Source: JBBDWR01 sp040902745 (GTDB lineage Bacteria > Actinomycetota > UBA4738 > HRBIN12). Taken from it: DNA of 64,000 bases. Below the pieces are notes generated by a model that saw nothing but the letters and a program-made list of their open reading frames with translations, was not told where the DNA came from and did no database searches. A program made the position numbers and the translations under genes. Location of the stretch: NCBI GenBank assembly GCA_040902745.1, contig JBBDWR010000011.1, positions 1-64,000 of the forward strand, written 5' to 3'. Below, one piece after another: positions 34,263 to 43,109 of the stretch (its first letter is position 1; each line of letters opens with the position of its first letter).

Positions 34263-35845
34263 GTCGAGTGGTGACCCAGCATGAGATCGCCCCGGGGGTG
34301 GGCGCGTCCGACGCGATGCCCAAGGGGCGGGGGCAGGGCGATCGGCGCGACGAGGACGCGCCGATCGCCGTGATCGACATCGGCTCGAACTCGGGCCGGA
34401 TGGTCGTCTTCCGTCTGCGTGACGGAGGGCATCTGGACGTCCTCGAGGATGCGCGAGCACCTCTGCGACTAGCTCGCGCGCTGCGGGACGACGATCGGCT
34501 GGGTCCGGAGGCGATCGACCGCACGTTGGAGGCGCTGCAAGACTTCCGTGCGGTCGCACTGGGCGCCGGCGCGGTCCTCACACTCGCTGTTGCCACGTCG
34601 GCCGTGCGTGAGGCGGCCGATGGCGACGAGTTGCTGCGGCGGGTTCGCGACGAGGTCGGCATCGACCTGCAGGTGATCGACGGGGACCGGGAGGCGGTCC
34701 TCGGGTTCCTCGGTGCGATCCACGGTCTTCCCGTCTCGGACGGGATCGTCATGGACGTGGGCGGAGGAAGCATGGAGCTGACGCGGTTCGCCGCTCGTCG
34801 CTTCGGCCAGGTCTGGACCCTGCCCCTCGGCTCGCTACGGCTCTCGGATCGCCACCTCCGCTCGGATCCGCCGACAGACAAGGAGATGCGCAAGCTGCGC
34901 CAGGACTCGGAGAAGGCGCTGAAAGCGGCTGGGGTTGTGAAACTGGGGCCGGGAGAGGCGTTGATCGGGGTCGGCGGCACGATCCGGAACCTGGCGAAGA
35001 TCGATCGGCGTCGCATCGACTACCCGTTGCCGCTTCTGCACGGCTACGAGGTCCCCATCGATCGCCTGGAGGAGCTCACGACGTTCCTCGCCGAAAGATC
35101 CATGGCGCGGCGAGCGTCGACGCCGGGACTCAACCCGGACCGGGCCGACACGATCGTGGGAGGCGCGCTCGCGGTGCTCACAACGATGGAGATCGTCGGT
35201 GCCGAACGCCTGCTCGTGTCGAGCCGGGGGATGCGAGAAGGACTCGCGCTGCAGGAGATCTCGGCCGATCTGCCGTCCCCGCTACGGGTGCGTGCCGCCT
35301 CGATCGCCAACCTCGCCACCCGGTTCGCGACCTGGGACGAGCGCGCAGGGCGACGGCGGCTCGCGATCACGGAGCGACTCTATGAGGCGCTGGAGCCCGA
35401 GGCCCGCAGCGATGTGCGGGAGATGCTGGGTCACGCAGCGACGATCGTCGACGTCGGTCGTGCGATCGACTACTACGATCGCTTCGAGCATTCGGCGATG
35501 CTGATCACCTCCGCCGACCTGGGAGGGTTCTCCCATCACGATCTGGGTCTGCTGACGGCGATCCTGCGCCAGGCCGACGACGACGTGCGACTTGGTCCGT
35601 ATCGGGGACTGCTGCGGAAGGAGGATCGCGAGCCGGTGCTGCGGGCCGCGACCGTCCTTGCCCTGGCCGACTCCTTCAACCGGCGGATCCCACCCGGCGG
35701 GCGCGCGGAGATCGCGTGCCGGTGGAAGCGGGAGTCCTTCGAGGTGGCTGCCCCGGTTCCTGCCGGGTGGCGTCCCAGGGCGGTGGCGGTTCGGTTCCGA
35801 GAGGTCTTCGGGCGCACGTTGGTCGTGGAGCCCACCGATCGATGA
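34259..35845 (+). CDS. Ppx/GppA-type phosphatase (exopolyphosphatase family)
   Basis: 528 residues, GTG start overlapping the previous stop. The ASKHA-fold phosphatase domain shows AVIDIGSNSGRMVVF at its start and MDVGGGSMELTRF further on, with ATSAVREAADGDELL between. The C-terminal 200 residues are an HD-like helical domain typical of longer members. It would hydrolyse polyphosphate or pppGpp; the sequence does not decide. ATGA overlap with the PAP2 gene downstream suggests one operon for phosphate-related work. Confidence 0.88.
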   Translation: MSRVVTQHEIAPGVGASDAMPKGRGQGDRRDEDAPIAVIDIGSNSGRMVVFRLRDGGHLDVLEDARAPLRLARALRDDDRLGPEAIDRTLEALQDFRAVALGAGAVLTLAVATSAVREAADGDELLRRVRDEVGIDLQVIDGDREAVLGFLGAIHGLPVSDGIVMDVGGGSMELTRFAARRFGQVWTLPLGSLRLSDRHLRSDPPTDKEMRKLRQDSEKALKAAGVVKLGPGEALIGVGGTIRNLAKIDRRRIDYPLPLLHGYEVPIDRLEELTTFLAERSMARRASTPGLNPDRADTIVGGALAVLTTMEIVGAERLLVSSRGMREGLALQEISADLPSPLRVRAASIANLATRFATWDERAGRRRLAITERLYEALEPEARSDVREMLGHAATIVDVGRAIDYYDRFEHSAMLITSADLGGFSHHDLGLLTAILRQADDDVRLGPYRGLLRKEDREPVLRAATVLALADSFNRRIPPGGRAEIACRWKRESFEVAAPVPAGWRPRAVAVRFREVFGRTLVVEPTDR

Positions 35846-36201
35846 GCGCGGCGGGAGTGGGGACGTGGCTGTTGGCCAAGGTGATCAAGGACACATTCCC
35901 TCGCGATCGTCCGGGGGCGATCTTCGAGGAGTCGATCCTGCGGGGGATCGGGGCCGGGGGTCGTGGGTATCCCTCGGGTCACGCTGCGGTCGCCGCCGCG
36001 ATCAGCTTCGTTCTGTGGGCGTACCTGCCGCGACGATGGCGATGGGTGCCGGTCGTGTTGACGATCATCGTCTGTCTCGCGAGGGTCTACGTCGGAGCGC
36101 ATCTGCCGCTCGACGTGATCGGCGGAGCGGCCCTGGGTGTGGCGACCGGGGCAGTTGCGACCTTCCTCGGTGGTGTTCCTGCGATCCATAGGCATGCCTG
36201 A
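35842..36201 (+). CDS. Short PAP2-type phosphatase
   Basis: 119 residues with all three PAP2 motifs: KVIKDTFPRDRP, PSGHAA and ARVYVGAHLPLDVIGG. Family members usually have two to three more helices before the first motif, and these are missing here. The ATG overlaps the ppx stop by four bases. It could be a natural minimal form, or the N-terminus was lost. Activity would be dephosphorylation of a membrane lipid phosphate. Confidence 0.78.
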   Translation: MSAAGVGTWLLAKVIKDTFPRDRPGAIFEESILRGIGAGGRGYPSGHAAVAAAISFVLWAYLPRRWRWVPVVLTIIVCLARVYVGAHLPLDVIGGAALGVATGAVATFLGGVPAIHRHA

Positions 36202-36357
36202 CGCCGACTGCAAGGGGTTCCTGACCTGCGCAAACGCCGGCACCGCAGGGGGCGGAATCCGACCTATGCGATAGACTTTGACGAGGAACAGGACAGCCTC
36301 GGTACAGATAGTTGCGAGCCCGAAGCAGCAGGTCCACGGAAGGGGAGACCAGCCGCC

Positions 36358-37770
36358 ATGGCCATCAGTCAGCAAGAGCACCTCAAGGAGCTCGACAAGG
36401 GGTATCGCTTCGGGTGGAACGACCCGTCGCACTCCGTCTTCGAGCCGAAGCGCGGTCTCAGTGCCGCGGTGGTCGAGGAGATCTCCGCCCGCAAGGGTGA
36501 GCCGGACTGGATGCGCAAGTTCCGCCTCAAGGCGTTGCGGCACTTCGAACTGCGCCCGATGCCGTGGTGGGGCGCCGACCTTTCCGACATCGACTTCGAG
36601 AACATCTACTACTACATCAAGTCCACCGAGAAGCAGGCCGAGGAGTGGGAGGACCTGCCGGAGGACATCCGGGGCACATGGCAGAAGCTGGGGATCCCCG
36701 AGGCCGAGCAGAAGTACCTGGGCGGCGTGTCGGCGCAGTACGAGTCCGAGGTCGTGTACCACAAGATCAAGGCTGAGCTCGACGACATCGGGGTGATCTT
36801 CACCGACATGGACTCGGCGTTGCGGGACTATCCCGATCTCGTCAAGGAGTACTTCGGCACGATCATCCCGCCCAACGACAACAAGTTCGCTGCGCTGAAC
36901 TCGGCGGTCTGGTCGGGTGGGTCGTTCATCTACGTGCCCCCCGGCGTGCACGTCGACATCCCACTGCAGGCCTACTTCCGCATCAACGCGGAAAACATGG
37001 GTCAGTTCGAGCGCACGTTGATCATCGCCGACGAGGGTAGTTACGTGCACTACGTCGAGGGATGCTCCGCGCCGATCTACACGACGGACTCGCTGCATTC
37101 GGCGGTCGTAGAGATCATCGCGAAGAAGGGTGCTCGCGTTCGCTACACGACGATCCAGAACTGGTCGACCAACGTCTACAATCTCGTGACCAAACGCGCC
37201 GCCGCGTACGAAGACGCGGTGATGGAGTGGGTCGACGGCAACATCGGCTCCAAGGTCACGATGAAGTACCCGTCGATCTATCTCCTCGGAAAGGGTGCCC
37301 GGGGTGAGGTGTTGTCGGTAGCGTACGCCGGCAAGGGCATGCACACCGACGCCGGCGGCAAGGCGATCCACGCAGCTCCGTACACGACGAGCGTGATCAC
37401 CTCGAAGTCCGTATCCAAGGACGGCGGCCGCACCGGATACCGTGGACTGATCCGTGTGGAACCCGACGCGCATCACGCGAAGAGCAACGTTCGCTGCGAC
37501 GCGCTGATCCTCGACGAGGACTCGCGGTCGGACACCTACCCGTACATCGAGGTCGAGGACGAGACGGCGTCGCTCGGTCACGAGGCGACAGTGTCGAAGA
37601 TCGGAGAGGACCAGCTCTTCTACCTCATGAGCCGAGGCCTCACCGAGGTGGAGGCCACGGCGATGATCGTGAACGGCTTCATCGAGCCCATCACCCGCGA
37701 GCTTCCGATGGAGTACGCGGTCGAGCTGAACCGACTGGTAGAGCTGCAGATGGAAGGCTCGGTCGGCTGA
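36358..37770 (+). CDS. sufB: Fe-S cluster assembly scaffold subunit
   Basis: 470 residues; typical SufB from N-terminal FGWNDPSHSVFEPK to the beta-helix phrases VYVPPGVHVDIPLQAYFRIN (here IYVPPG...), YVHYVEGCSAP and KSNVRCDALI. With SufC and SufD it forms the SufBC2D scaffold on which clusters are built. A likely -10 box TAGACT at 36272 gives a leader of about 75 bases. No SufR-type repressor gene precedes it, unlike in many actinobacteria. Two hairpins separate it from sufD. Confidence 0.97.
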   Translation: MAISQQEHLKELDKGYRFGWNDPSHSVFEPKRGLSAAVVEEISARKGEPDWMRKFRLKALRHFELRPMPWWGADLSDIDFENIYYYIKSTEKQAEEWEDLPEDIRGTWQKLGIPEAEQKYLGGVSAQYESEVVYHKIKAELDDIGVIFTDMDSALRDYPDLVKEYFGTIIPPNDNKFAALNSAVWSGGSFIYVPPGVHVDIPLQAYFRINAENMGQFERTLIIADEGSYVHYVEGCSAPIYTTDSLHSAVVEIIAKKGARVRYTTIQNWSTNVYNLVTKRAAAYEDAVMEWVDGNIGSKVTMKYPSIYLLGKGARGEVLSVAYAGKGMHTDAGGKAIHAAPYTTSVITSKSVSKDGGRTGYRGLIRVEPDAHHAKSNVRCDALILDEDSRSDTYPYIEVEDETASLGHEATVSKIGEDQLFYLMSRGLTEVEATAMIVNGFIEPITRELPMEYAVELNRLVELQMEGSVG

Positions 37771-37774
37771 CGAA

Positions 37775-37793
37775 GCGCCCCCTCGGGGGGCGC
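37775..37793 (+). repeat. Hairpin between sufB and sufD
   Basis: gcgcccc-ctcgg-ggggcgc, seven pairs with a five-base loop, immediately after the sufB stop. Confidence 0.6.
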
Positions 37794-37815
37794 CCCGAGA
37801 CCAAGCAGCGACCCG

Positions 37816-37845
37816 AGAGGGCAGGCCGCGCAGGGTCTGCCCTCT
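37816..37845 (+). repeat. Second hairpin between sufB and sufD
   Basis: agagggcag and ctgccctct form nine perfect pairs around a 12-base loop, ending 19 bases before the sufD ATG. No T-run, so processing or stabilising role is more likely than termination. Confidence 0.6.
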
Positions 37846-37864
37846 CTGACGGAGACACCGGATC

Positions 37865-39199
37865 ATGACCAACGCCACACGGACCGCGCAGACCTTCGAC
37901 GAAGAGGCGCTCGCCGCCTTGCCGTCCAGCAGCGCGTTCGTCGACCAGCTGCGCAAAGACGCCTTCGCCGAGTTCACCGCTCTGCCGATACCGTCGCAGG
38001 AAACAGAAGAGTGGCGCTACACGGATCTGTCGGACTTCGACCTCGCTTTCGCACCCTTCACCCCGGGAGCGCCCGCCGCGAACCTGGACGAGGTGCCGGA
38101 CGAGGTCGTCGCGGCCGCCGGGATCGTCGGCGACCGCGCAGGTCTGCAGATCCAACGCAACTCGGAGGTGGTGCTGACCAACCTCGATACGAGCCTGACC
38201 GAGCGCGGTGTCGTGTTCACCGATCTCGACCGGGCGATCGTGGAGCGGCCGGACCTGGTGGAACCGCACCTGCATACGCTCGTGCCCAGTGATCGGAGCA
38301 AGTTCACGGCACTGCACGCCGCGTTCCGGACCGGAGGAACGTTCCTCTACGTTCCTGCCGGGGTCACGATCGAGGTGCCGCTGCAGACCCTTACCTGGGT
38401 CGATGAGGAGGGCGTTGCGGTGTTCCCCCATACGCTCATCGTGGTCGGGCCCGACGCGGAAGTGACGTTCATCGACCGGTACGCCTCGCCCGACCTCGGT
38501 CGCGCCTTCTCCGACGCGATCACCGAGATCCACGCCGACGCGTCCTCCCGGGTGACGTACGTGTCGATCCAGGACTGGGGGGCAGGCATGACGCACCTCG
38601 CGGTACAGCGCGCGCAGCTGGGACGCGACGCCAGTCTGCGTACGACATCGGTCGGGTTCGGGGCCGACCTCGCCCGCGTCGAGGCGGAGAGCATCCTCGC
38701 GGGCGTCGGTGCCTCGAGCGAAGCGCTCGGGCTGTTCTTCGCGGACGGCGACCAGCACTTCGACCATCGGACCGAACAGGACCACGTGGCGGAGAAGTGC
38801 ACGAGCGACCTGCTCTACAAGGGCGCCCTGCGCGACACGTCCCGCGGGGTCTACTCAGGCTGGGTGCACGTGCGGCCCGGCGCCCAGGGGACCAACGCGA
38901 TGCAGACGTCTCGAAACATCATGCTGAGCGAGGGGGCGTTTGCCCGCGCGATCCCCAACCTCGAGATCGAAGCCAACGACGTCCGCTGCGGGCACGCCGC
39001 GAGTGCGGGTCCCGTGGACGACGATCAGCTCTTCTACCTCGAGACACGAGGTATCGCCCGGTCCGACGCGGAGAGGCTGATCGTCAAAGGCTTCTTCCAG
39101 GAAGTGATCGATCGCGTCGCCCTCGAGGAGATCCGCGAGAGCGTTGCCGCGGCGATCGAGGACGAACTGCAGCGACCCGGGCAAGGAGGGCAGGGCTGA
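37865..39199 (+). CDS. sufD: Fe-S cluster assembly scaffold subunit
   Basis: 444 residues. N-terminal EEWRYTDLSDFDLAF, the shared beta-helix core (TFLYVPAGVTIEVPLQ, HVRPGAQGTNAMQTSRNIML) and the C-terminal DDDQLFYLETRGI-like phrase identify SufD. It pairs with SufB and binds SufC. Its stop and the Rieske start share one base. Confidence 0.95.
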   Translation: MTNATRTAQTFDEEALAALPSSSAFVDQLRKDAFAEFTALPIPSQETEEWRYTDLSDFDLAFAPFTPGAPAANLDEVPDEVVAAAGIVGDRAGLQIQRNSEVVLTNLDTSLTERGVVFTDLDRAIVERPDLVEPHLHTLVPSDRSKFTALHAAFRTGGTFLYVPAGVTIEVPLQTLTWVDEEGVAVFPHTLIVVGPDAEVTFIDRYASPDLGRAFSDAITEIHADASSRVTYVSIQDWGAGMTHLAVQRAQLGRDASLRTTSVGFGADLARVEAESILAGVGASSEALGLFFADGDQHFDHRTEQDHVAEKCTSDLLYKGALRDTSRGVYSGWVHVRPGAQGTNAMQTSRNIMLSEGAFARAIPNLEIEANDVRCGHAASAGPVDDDQLFYLETRGIARSDAERLIVKGFFQEVIDRVALEEIRESVAAAIEDELQRPGQGGQG

Positions 39200-39519
39200 T
39201 GCCCCTGGTCCGCCTCTGCTCGACGAGCGATGTTCCCGAAGGGGACGCGAAGCGCTTCGAGATCGACGGTAGGGAGATCGCGGTCGCGAACCTCGGCGAC
39301 AAGGGGTTCCGCGTGATCGACGCCGAGTGCAGCCACGCGCACTACTACCTGGACGAGGGCGAGGTCGACGTCGAGGACGAGACGATCGAATGCCCCAAGC
39401 ACGGTTCTACGTTCGACCTGGAGACGGGGCGACCGACGACGCTGCCGGCGATCGTGCCGGTGGATGTGTATCCCGTGAAGATCGAAGGCGACGACATCCT
39501 GATCGAGGTGAATCCATGA
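39199..39519 (+). CDS. Rieske [2Fe-2S] ferredoxin-like protein of the suf operon
   Basis: 106 residues. The two Rieske ligand pairs are ECSHAH (Cys and His) and ECPKHGS (Cys and His). It resembles the ferredoxin subunits of ring-hydroxylating dioxygenases but sits in the suf operon, as it does in several actinobacteria. A role as electron or cluster carrier for assembly is likely. Coupled by overlap to both sufD and sufC. Confidence 0.9.
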   Translation: MPLVRLCSTSDVPEGDAKRFEIDGREIAVANLGDKGFRVIDAECSHAHYYLDEGEVDVEDETIECPKHGSTFDLETGRPTTLPAIVPVDVYPVKIEGDDILIEVNP

Positions 39520-40304
39520 GTGAGAACGACGGCGCCGTCCTCGAGATCCGCGGCCTGAAGGCCTCGGTCGAGGGCAAGGAGATCCTGAAGGGGATCGACC
39601 TGACCGTGCACCAGAACGAGACCCACGCATTGATGGGACCCAACGGCTCCGGCAAGAGCACCCTGGCCAACGTGGTCATGGGCCGGCCCGGCTACGTGGT
39701 CACCGGTGGTGAGGTCCGGTTCAAAGGCGAGGACATCATCGGCCTGACGCCGGACCAGCGGGCGCAGCGAGGGCTGTTCCTGGCGATGCAGTATCCCGTC
39801 GAGGTCCCGGGCGTCTCCGTGGTGAACTTCCTGCGGACCGCCTACCAGGCCGTCAAGGGGGACCAGGTTTCCGCCTTGGCGTTCCGCAAGCACATGAAGG
39901 AGAAGATGAATCTGGTGGGTGTCGAGGACGCGATGGTGAATCGCTACGTCAACCAGGGGTTCTCCGGCGGGGAGAAGAAGCGCAACGAGATCTTGCAGCT
40001 CGCAGTCCTGGAGCCGCAGATCGCGGTCCTCGACGAGACCGACTCCGGGCTGGACATCGATTCGCTCAAGCAGGTCGCGACAGGCGTGGCGCAGCTGGTG
40101 GGTCCCGGCCTCGGTGTGTTGCTGATCACGCACTATCAACGGATCCTCGACTACATCACGCCCGACCAAGTTCACGTGATGATCGACGGGCGTATCGTGA
40201 AGTCCGGTGGCAAGGATCTCGCGCTCGTACTCGAAGAGAAGGGGTACGAAGGGATCCGCGAGGAGCTCGGCCTGACCGAGACCGTCGGCGCCTCCAGCGA
40301 CTAG
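39516..40304 (+). CDS. sufC: Suf ATPase
   Basis: 262 residues, ATG overlapping the previous stop. ABC-type ATPase with Walker A MGPNGSGKST, signature FSGGEKKRNEI and Walker B AVLDETDSGLDID, the SufC hallmarks. It powers the conformational change of the SufBC2D scaffold. Confidence 0.97.
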   Translation: MSENDGAVLEIRGLKASVEGKEILKGIDLTVHQNETHALMGPNGSGKSTLANVVMGRPGYVVTGGEVRFKGEDIIGLTPDQRAQRGLFLAMQYPVEVPGVSVVNFLRTAYQAVKGDQVSALAFRKHMKEKMNLVGVEDAMVNRYVNQGFSGGEKKRNEILQLAVLEPQIAVLDETDSGLDIDSLKQVATGVAQLVGPGLGVLLITHYQRILDYITPDQVHVMIDGRIVKSGGKDLALVLEEKGYEGIREELGLTETVGASSD

Positions 40305-40330
40305 CCGGGAAGGCCAGAAGGGCGAGAGAA

Positions 40331-41593
40331 ATGGCGATCACCGAACACGCGGCCAGCGAACCGACTGCTCGCCTGGACGTCGCGAAGATCCGTGAGGACT
40401 TCCCGATCCTGTCGCGTGAGATCAACGGCAAGCCGTTGATCTATCTGGACAATGCGGCGACGTCCCAGAAGCCGAGGCAGGTGCTCGACGCCGAACGCTC
40501 CTTCTACGAGCGGCACAACGCGAACGCACATCGCGGCTTGTATCAGATCTCCGAGGAGGCCACGGAGGCCTACGAAGGCGCCCGCCGTACGATCGCGACA
40601 TTCTTGGGTGCGCCCGATCCGGACACGATCGTGTACACGCGTGGCACCACCGAGTCGATCAATCTCGTTGCTCATGCGTGGGGCCGCAAGTTCCTCCGCG
40701 CGGGGGACGAGATCTTGCTCACGGAGCTGGAGCATCACTCCAACATCGTGCCGTGGCAGCTGTGTGCGGCGGCGACGGGAGCGACCCTCCGCTACATCCC
40801 TCTGGCCGACGACGGCACGCTGGACCTGTCGGACCTCGACTCGCTGCTCACACCGAAGACCAAACTCCTCGGAATCTCGGGCATGTCCAATGCGCTGGGG
40901 ACGATCCCCCCGCTCCGCGAGCTGATCGACGCCGCGCATGCCGTGGGTGCGGTCGTACTGGTGGACGGCGCCCAGCTCGTCCCGCACGAGCGGGTGGATG
41001 TGGTCGCGCTGGGGTGCGACTTCCTCGCGTTCAGCGGCCACAAGATGCTCGGCCCCACCGCCTCCGGCGCGCTCTACGGGACCCGCGAACTGCTCGAATC
41101 GATGGATCCGTTCCTCGGCGGAGGGGAGATGATCAGCGAGGTCTTCGCCGACCACAGCACCTTCAAACCGATCCCGTTCAAGTTCGAGGCGGGGACGATG
41201 AACGTTGCCCAGCAGGTCGGTCTCGCGGCCGCGATCGACTACCTGAACGCGCTCGGCATGGACGCCGTGCGGGCGCATGAGTCGGACCTGACCGCATACG
41301 CACTCGAGCGGCTCTTGGACGCGGGAGCCACCGTCTTCGGCCCGACCGACGTGTCGATCCGCGGGGGCGGTGTGTCGTTCTGGTTCAAGGACGTGCATCC
41401 CCACGACCTCGCGCAGGTGCTCAACGAGGAAGGGATCGCGGTTCGCGCAGGCCACCATTGCGCGCAGCTCGTGATGCGGCGCTTCGGCACGCCGGCCACC
41501 GCCAGGTGCTCGTTCTACGTGTACAACACCCGCGAAGAGATCGACGCGATGGTGGGGGCTCTGGAGAAGGCCCAGGACGTCTTCGGGTTGTAG
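40331..41593 (+). CDS. sufS: Cysteine desulfurase
   Basis: 420 residues. PLP-binding Lys in AFSGHKMLGPT, N-terminal YLDNAATSQKP and the active Cys in RAGHHCAQ near residue 377. It releases sulfur from cysteine as a persulfide and hands it to SufU. A second, IscS-like desulfurase gene lies at 56693-57883. Confidence 0.97.
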   Translation: MAITEHAASEPTARLDVAKIREDFPILSREINGKPLIYLDNAATSQKPRQVLDAERSFYERHNANAHRGLYQISEEATEAYEGARRTIATFLGAPDPDTIVYTRGTTESINLVAHAWGRKFLRAGDEILLTELEHHSNIVPWQLCAAATGATLRYIPLADDGTLDLSDLDSLLTPKTKLLGISGMSNALGTIPPLRELIDAAHAVGAVVLVDGAQLVPHERVDVVALGCDFLAFSGHKMLGPTASGALYGTRELLESMDPFLGGGEMISEVFADHSTFKPIPFKFEAGTMNVAQQVGLAAAIDYLNALGMDAVRAHESDLTAYALERLLDAGATVFGPTDVSIRGGGVSFWFKDVHPHDLAQVLNEEGIAVRAGHHCAQLVMRRFGTPATARCSFYVYNTREEIDAMVGALEKAQDVFGL

Positions 41594-41635
41594 CGGGTAG
41601 GCTCGCTGCAATCCCGGCCAGGGGGACACACGAAC

Positions 41636-42100
41636 GTGGCACTCGACGACATCTACAAAGAGGTCATCCTCGACCACTACAAGAACCCGCGGAACAAGCG
41701 GGAGCTCGCCGGTGCCGAACGTTCCAACCATCAGAACAACCCGCTGTGCGGCGACGAGATCACGGTTTACGTCAACACCGACGCGGACGCGATCTCCGAG
41801 GTGGCATTCCAGGGCGCCGGCTGTTCGATCTCCCAGAGTTCCGCCTCGATGATGACCGAAGCGGTACAAGGGGCTCCGGTAGCCAAGGCGCTCACGCTTG
41901 CCTCCGACTTCCGGCAGATGATGGCAGGGGAGTTGGAGCCGGAGGAGGACGAGTTCGGCGACCTGATCGCCCTCAAGGGGGTCGTGAAGTACCCGATCCG
42001 CATCAAGTGCGCCGTGCTCGCCTGGGACGTGCTGCAGGAGGCCCTCGTCGGATCCGACGGGGAAGCGTCCGGTTCGGCGCCACACTCGGTCGGGGGCTAA
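41636..42100 (+). CDS. sufU: Fe-S assembly sulfur-transfer protein SufU
   Basis: 154 residues from the GTG at 41636, preceded by gggggac. Zinc-binding Cys residues in NPLCGDE, GAGCSIS and IKCAVLAW, with the SufU-type insert between the last two. It accepts sulfur from SufS and delivers it to the SufB scaffold. It closes the suf operon; a lipoprotein gene converges on it after 14 bases. Confidence 0.95.
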   Translation: MALDDIYKEVILDHYKNPRNKRELAGAERSNHQNNPLCGDEITVYVNTDADAISEVAFQGAGCSISQSSASMMTEAVQGAPVAKALTLASDFRQMMAGELEPEEDEFGDLIALKGVVKYPIRIKCAVLAWDVLQEALVGSDGEASGSAPHSVGG

Positions 42101-42114
42101 GGCGTTACCGGCGC

Positions 42115-42609
42115 CTAGGAGCGCGGGGCGCGAACGACCTTCGTCGCTTGCGCGGCCACCTCGTCGCTTCCCTGGGTGAACGCCAGCAAGGTCAGGGCGT
42201 GGTTCTTGCCGTCGCACGGGAGGTCGAACAACGCGGTTCCCTTGTTCGGGAAGCCGCGGCTCGACAGGGGTTGTCCGTCCAGATCGAACCGGACCTGGTT
42301 CGCGCGCACTACTCGGAAGCGGATCGTCACCATCTCCGAAACGGGGTCGGGACACGTCAGACGCCCTGGCACCTCGAACCGCGTGATCTCGGGCGTAGCG
42401 GTGTCGGGTGAAGTGTCGGCGGTGGGGCTCGCGGACGGGGTTGCAGTGGCATCGGGGGTCTCGGAGGGGGAAGGATCCTCGCTGGCAGAGGGGCTCCCGG
42501 CGGGGGAGGGAGACGTCGTGGGACGCGGTGTTTCGGTGGTGTCGCCCGAGCCGCACCCGACGAAGAGCAGGGTCGCCGCAACGACGGTGATCAGCGGTGT
42601 GGGTCGCAA
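42115..42609 (-). CDS. Ser/Pro/Thr-rich lipoprotein
   Basis: 164 residues from a TTG at 42609 preceded by ggag. Signal peptide ends in the lipobox LLFVGC. Residues 24-75 are a Ser/Pro/Thr/Asp linker, then a folded domain with two Cys (RLTCPDP and DLPCDGKNH) that may form a disulfide. No family recognised. It is exported and lipid-anchored. Confidence 0.75.
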   Translation of the reverse strand: MRPTPLITVVAATLLFVGCGSGDTTETPRPTTSPSPAGSPSASEDPSPSETPDATATPSASPTADTSPDTATPEITRFEVPGRLTCPDPVSEMVTIRFRVVRANQVRFDLDGQPLSSRGFPNKGTALFDLPCDGKNHALTLLAFTQGSDEVAAQATKVVRAPRS

Positions 42610-42695
42610 CGATGCTCCATGCGGACGGGGGCGGACCTGCGAAGGGCGCGAGGATACCAGTGGATGAGTGGCAACCGGGGGAAGCGTCGTGCATC

Positions 42696-43109
42696 ATGCG
42701 ACCGGTGAGGGGGAGCGAATCGCGCCGCGGGATCGGCGCCGTGGCCTGGGCCGCGATCTGGTATCCGCTGGGATGCGTGGCTGTGGCCGCCGCGGTCGGT
42801 GTGTGGTTCTACGCCGACTGTGGCAACGCCGCGGATACCGTGGCATGTCGGGAATCGATCGTACCGGGATCGCTGCTGTTCCTCGCGGTCATCCTCGGCG
42901 CGGGGATCGTGGTACTCGCGATCGTGTGGGCGATCTCCCTCGTGGTCGTGCGGCTGCTCGATGCAGGTCCAGCCGACCCGCGGGATCGATCCGAGCCGGG
43001 AGGTCAACGGCCTGGGGTGGACGACGCTCTCGCCACGCGCCCCCCCGCGTCGACGGTCGATCCGACCGAGGTGACCGCGTCCCGCGCCAAGCGGCACGAG
43101 CACCGGTGA
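42696..43109 (+). CDS. Small two-helix membrane protein
   Basis: 137 residues from ATG 42696; an upstream in-frame start is possible. Two membrane helices surround a loop with two Cys (YADCGNAADTVACRES), followed by a charged, disordered C-terminus. No family recognised. Its stop overlaps the start of the GNAT-type gene, so they are co-translated. Confidence 0.6.
   Translation: MRPVRGSESRRGIGAVAWAAIWYPLGCVAVAAAVGVWFYADCGNAADTVACRESIVPGSLLFLAVILGAGIVVLAIVWAISLVVVRLLDAGPADPRDRSEPGGQRPGVDDALATRPPASTVDPTEVTASRAKRHEHR

Noticed and set aside
37775..37845. Hairpins after sufB as terminators
   Set aside because: No T-run follows either stem and sufD must be made with sufB; kept as structural repeats instead.
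35536..37977. 813-codon minus-strand frame opposite ppx and sufB
   Set aside because: Spans three unrelated real genes on the other strand; no motifs.
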